Below, piece after piece: positions 32,303-33,290 of a DNA stretch of 33,290 bases. Source of the DNA: JAVJSD01 sp040219575 (GTDB lineage: Bacteria > Planctomycetota > Planctomycetia > Pirellulales > Pirellulaceae); contig JAVJSD010000077.1 of the NCBI GenBank assembly GCA_040219575.1, forward strand, positions 1 through 33,290. Reading direction: 5' to 3'. Below the pieces are notes generated by a model, which saw nothing but the letters and a program-made list of their open reading frames with translations, was not told the origin of the DNA and ran no database searches. Positions within the stretch are counted from its first letter, which is position 1. Each line of letters starts with the position of its first letter. Made by a program: the position numbers and the translations under genes.

Positions 32303-32754
32303 AGAATCACGCAGATGCCGAGATCAGGAGACTTGAATCGCTTGCCGGCTCCCGAAAGATGACTGGAGACCTCGCCGGTGCATTAGCGGCCAGGCAGTCG
32401 TTGGAAGTAATTCACGACTCGAATCGATCCGACGCTAAGACCCAGGTTCTAAACTTAACTCTACTTGCGAACCTTGCCGTTCACGTTCGCAATCTACATG
32501 AGGGCGAACGAGCAGCTCGAAAGTCCCTTGCCCTTTGTTCGGGCTTGGCTGACGAGCTGAGAGCAACGTGCCAAATGCTGCTCGCCTGCGTACTGGCTGA
32601 GGCAAGGAAGTTTGAGGAGGCAATTGCTTTCGCCGAGCAAGCAGTCGAACTCTTCGAATCAAGTCATGGTTCCGATAGCAGTTTCGTGAAGCATCGAAAG
32701 GAGGACTTGAGGCGTATGCACGAAAAGTACTTGGGATCCTATTTGGATTTGTAG
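32299..32754 (+). CDS. Helical-repeat (TPR-like) protein coupled to the Rhs fragment
   Basis: A 151-residue all-helical cytoplasmic protein. It has TPR-like pairs of helices: GDLAGALAARQSLEVIHDSN, LANLAVHVRNLHEGERAARK, and LACVLAEARKFEEAIAFAEQ. Its ATG overlaps the TGA of the Rhs fragment, and no separate ribosome-binding site is clear, so translation probably depends on the upstream frame. Base composition is lower in GC than the genome around it. By analogy with polymorphic-toxin loci, a gene tightly coupled to an Rhs tip is often the immunity gene, and helical repeats do occur in such proteins. That role is inference, since no toxin domain remains. Confidence 0.65.
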   Translation: MKNHADAEIRRLESLAGSRKMTGDLAGALAARQSLEVIHDSNRSDAKTQVLNLTLLANLAVHVRNLHEGERAARKSLALCSGLADELRATCQMLLACVLAEARKFEEAIAFAEQAVELFESSHGSDSSFVKHRKEDLRRMHEKYLGSYLDL

Positions 32755-33041
32755 TGTTCAACCCGAATTATTCAGGAGCGTCGGCGATCTCGCCACATGC
32801 GGTCCGACGCTCGCTCGCGAGAGCGAGAGAAAGGTGCGGGCGGTTTCGGTCCAGACGGCGTGGGTGGCACTTTCCTGAAAGAGTCTGCGCTGTCAACCCG
32901 GGCGCCCAAAACGGGCCACCCATCTTGAATTGGGGGCGGCGGAGTCACCCGTCGTCCTGGCCGTTTTTCGGCGGGCGATACTTGACAGGCGTTCACTAGT
33001 CTGTACACTGGCAACCGACGCTCGATTTCGGGGAGGTTGCC
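32755..33041. other. Spacer with hairpins ahead of the transposase
   Basis: 287 bp without a gene. It holds a CTCGCTC-gcga-GAGCGAG hairpin (32810-32827), an inverted pair TGGGTGGC (32861-32868) and GCCACCCA (32915-32922), and the transposase promoter. Such palindromes next to a REP-associated transposase may be its cognate repeats. Confidence 0.5.
32982..33009 (+). promoter_or_regulatory. Promoter of the transposase
   Basis: A consensus TTGACA (32982-32987), a 16-bp spacer, then TACACT (33004-33009), four of six for a -10. The ATG follows 32 bp later after a GGGGAGG ribosome-binding site (33030-33036). Confidence 0.55.
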
Positions 33042-33290
33042 ATGGCTCGTCTCGCTCGCGCCGATGTGTTCGATCCGGCGGAAGTCTCGGTGTTTCACTG
33101 CATCAACCGCTGCGTGCGACGCTGCTTCCTGTGCGGCCACGATGCGGTCAGCGGCCGCAGTTTCGAGCATCGCAAACGCTGGCTGGAAGAGCGACTGCGT
33201 TTTCTGGCGGGCTGCTTCGGCATCGACCTGCTGGGCTTCGCCATCCTCTCGAATCATTTTCACCTTATCCTCCGCAACCGGCCGGATGTG
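33042..33290 (+). CDS. REP-associated tyrosine (Y1/HUH) transposase, cut by the right edge
   Basis: The first 83 residues of an IS200-like single-strand transposase of the REP-associated (RAYT) type. The early pattern EVSVFHCINRCVRRCFLCG is typical of this group, in which a strand with His-x-x-x-Arg precedes the helix KRWLEERLRFLAGCFGID. The nuclease metal motif is His-Phe-His in LSNHFHLILRNRP. The catalytic tyrosine lies beyond the window. A strong GGGGAGG site and a good promoter fix the start. Such genes are usually single copy and are thought to spread the REP palindromes of their host. It lies next to the mosaic Rhs region but seems independent of it. Confidence 0.85.
   Translation, partial: MARLARADVFDPAEVSVFHCINRCVRRCFLCGHDAVSGRSFEHRKRWLEERLRFLAGCFGIDLLGFAILSNHFHLILRNRPDV

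Noticed and set aside
1..33290. tRNA genes, rRNA genes, CRISPR arrays, prophage or plasmid origin
   Set aside because: I scanned for TTCGA-loop motifs, regularly spaced direct repeats and phage or replication genes, and saw none that held up.

Overview
The window comes from a high-GC bacterium and most likely a planctomycete of the Pirellulales type. This is inferred from gene content, not from any database search. The pointers are a formylglycine-type sulfatase, an isolated H4MPT-linked formyltransferase (ftr), a soluble-adenylyl-cyclase-like multidomain protein, a CpaB-like protein, a conserved dnaX-ybaB-recR-rpoN cluster, and many dispersed palindromic repeats between genes.

Layout. 1-3.3 kb: a possible gene start running off the left edge, a DUF2071/YqjF-family protein, a possible small membrane protein, a single-domain response regulator and glyA (serine hydroxymethyltransferase). 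3.3-4.16 kb has no convincing gene. 4.16-8.85 kb: a two-gene RND efflux operon (lipoprotein adaptor plus inner-membrane pump) with an operator-like palindrome upstream. 9.0-14.1 kb, minus strand: a translationally coupled pair, a zinc-dependent phospholipase C-like protein followed by a 1396-residue twin-cyclase/ATPase/TPR protein. 14.2-18.6 kb, plus strand: a small hypothetical gene, a secreted trypsin-fold/CpaB-like fusion lacking its catalytic serine, and a DinG/XPD-type helicase. 18.6-20.2 kb, minus strand: a zinc-ribbon protein and lexA. 20.6-22.4 kb, plus strand: a small hypothetical protein and a secreted coiled-coil/esterase fusion. 22.7-27.65 kb, minus strand: a core information-processing cluster read ffs (SRP RNA), dnaX, ybaB, recR, rpoN. 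28.0-30.7 kb, plus strand: ftr (TTG start) and a secreted sulfatase. 30.7-33.29 kb is an accessory mosaic: a lower-GC hypothetical gene, a headless GC-rich Rhs/YD-repeat fragment, an ATGA-coupled lower-GC helical-repeat gene, and a REP-associated (Y1/HUH) transposase cut by the right edge.

How the parts relate. The efflux pair forms one transport system whose outer-membrane partner is not here. The ffs-dnaX-ybaB-recR block is a classic bacterial neighbourhood, here extended by rpoN. The right end looks like the remains of a polymorphic-toxin (Rhs) locus, with a base-composition switch at each joint. Between genes lie at least three families of short repeats: a GTAGCGGAAGT...ACTTCCGCTAC palindrome, an ATGACCAA repeat with two identical 32-bp copies, and a GACGGC-tcc-GCCGTC hairpin. 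A transposase of the type known to mobilise REP sequences sits at the edge.

Limits: product names rest on motifs read by eye, and promoters and operators are pattern matches only.
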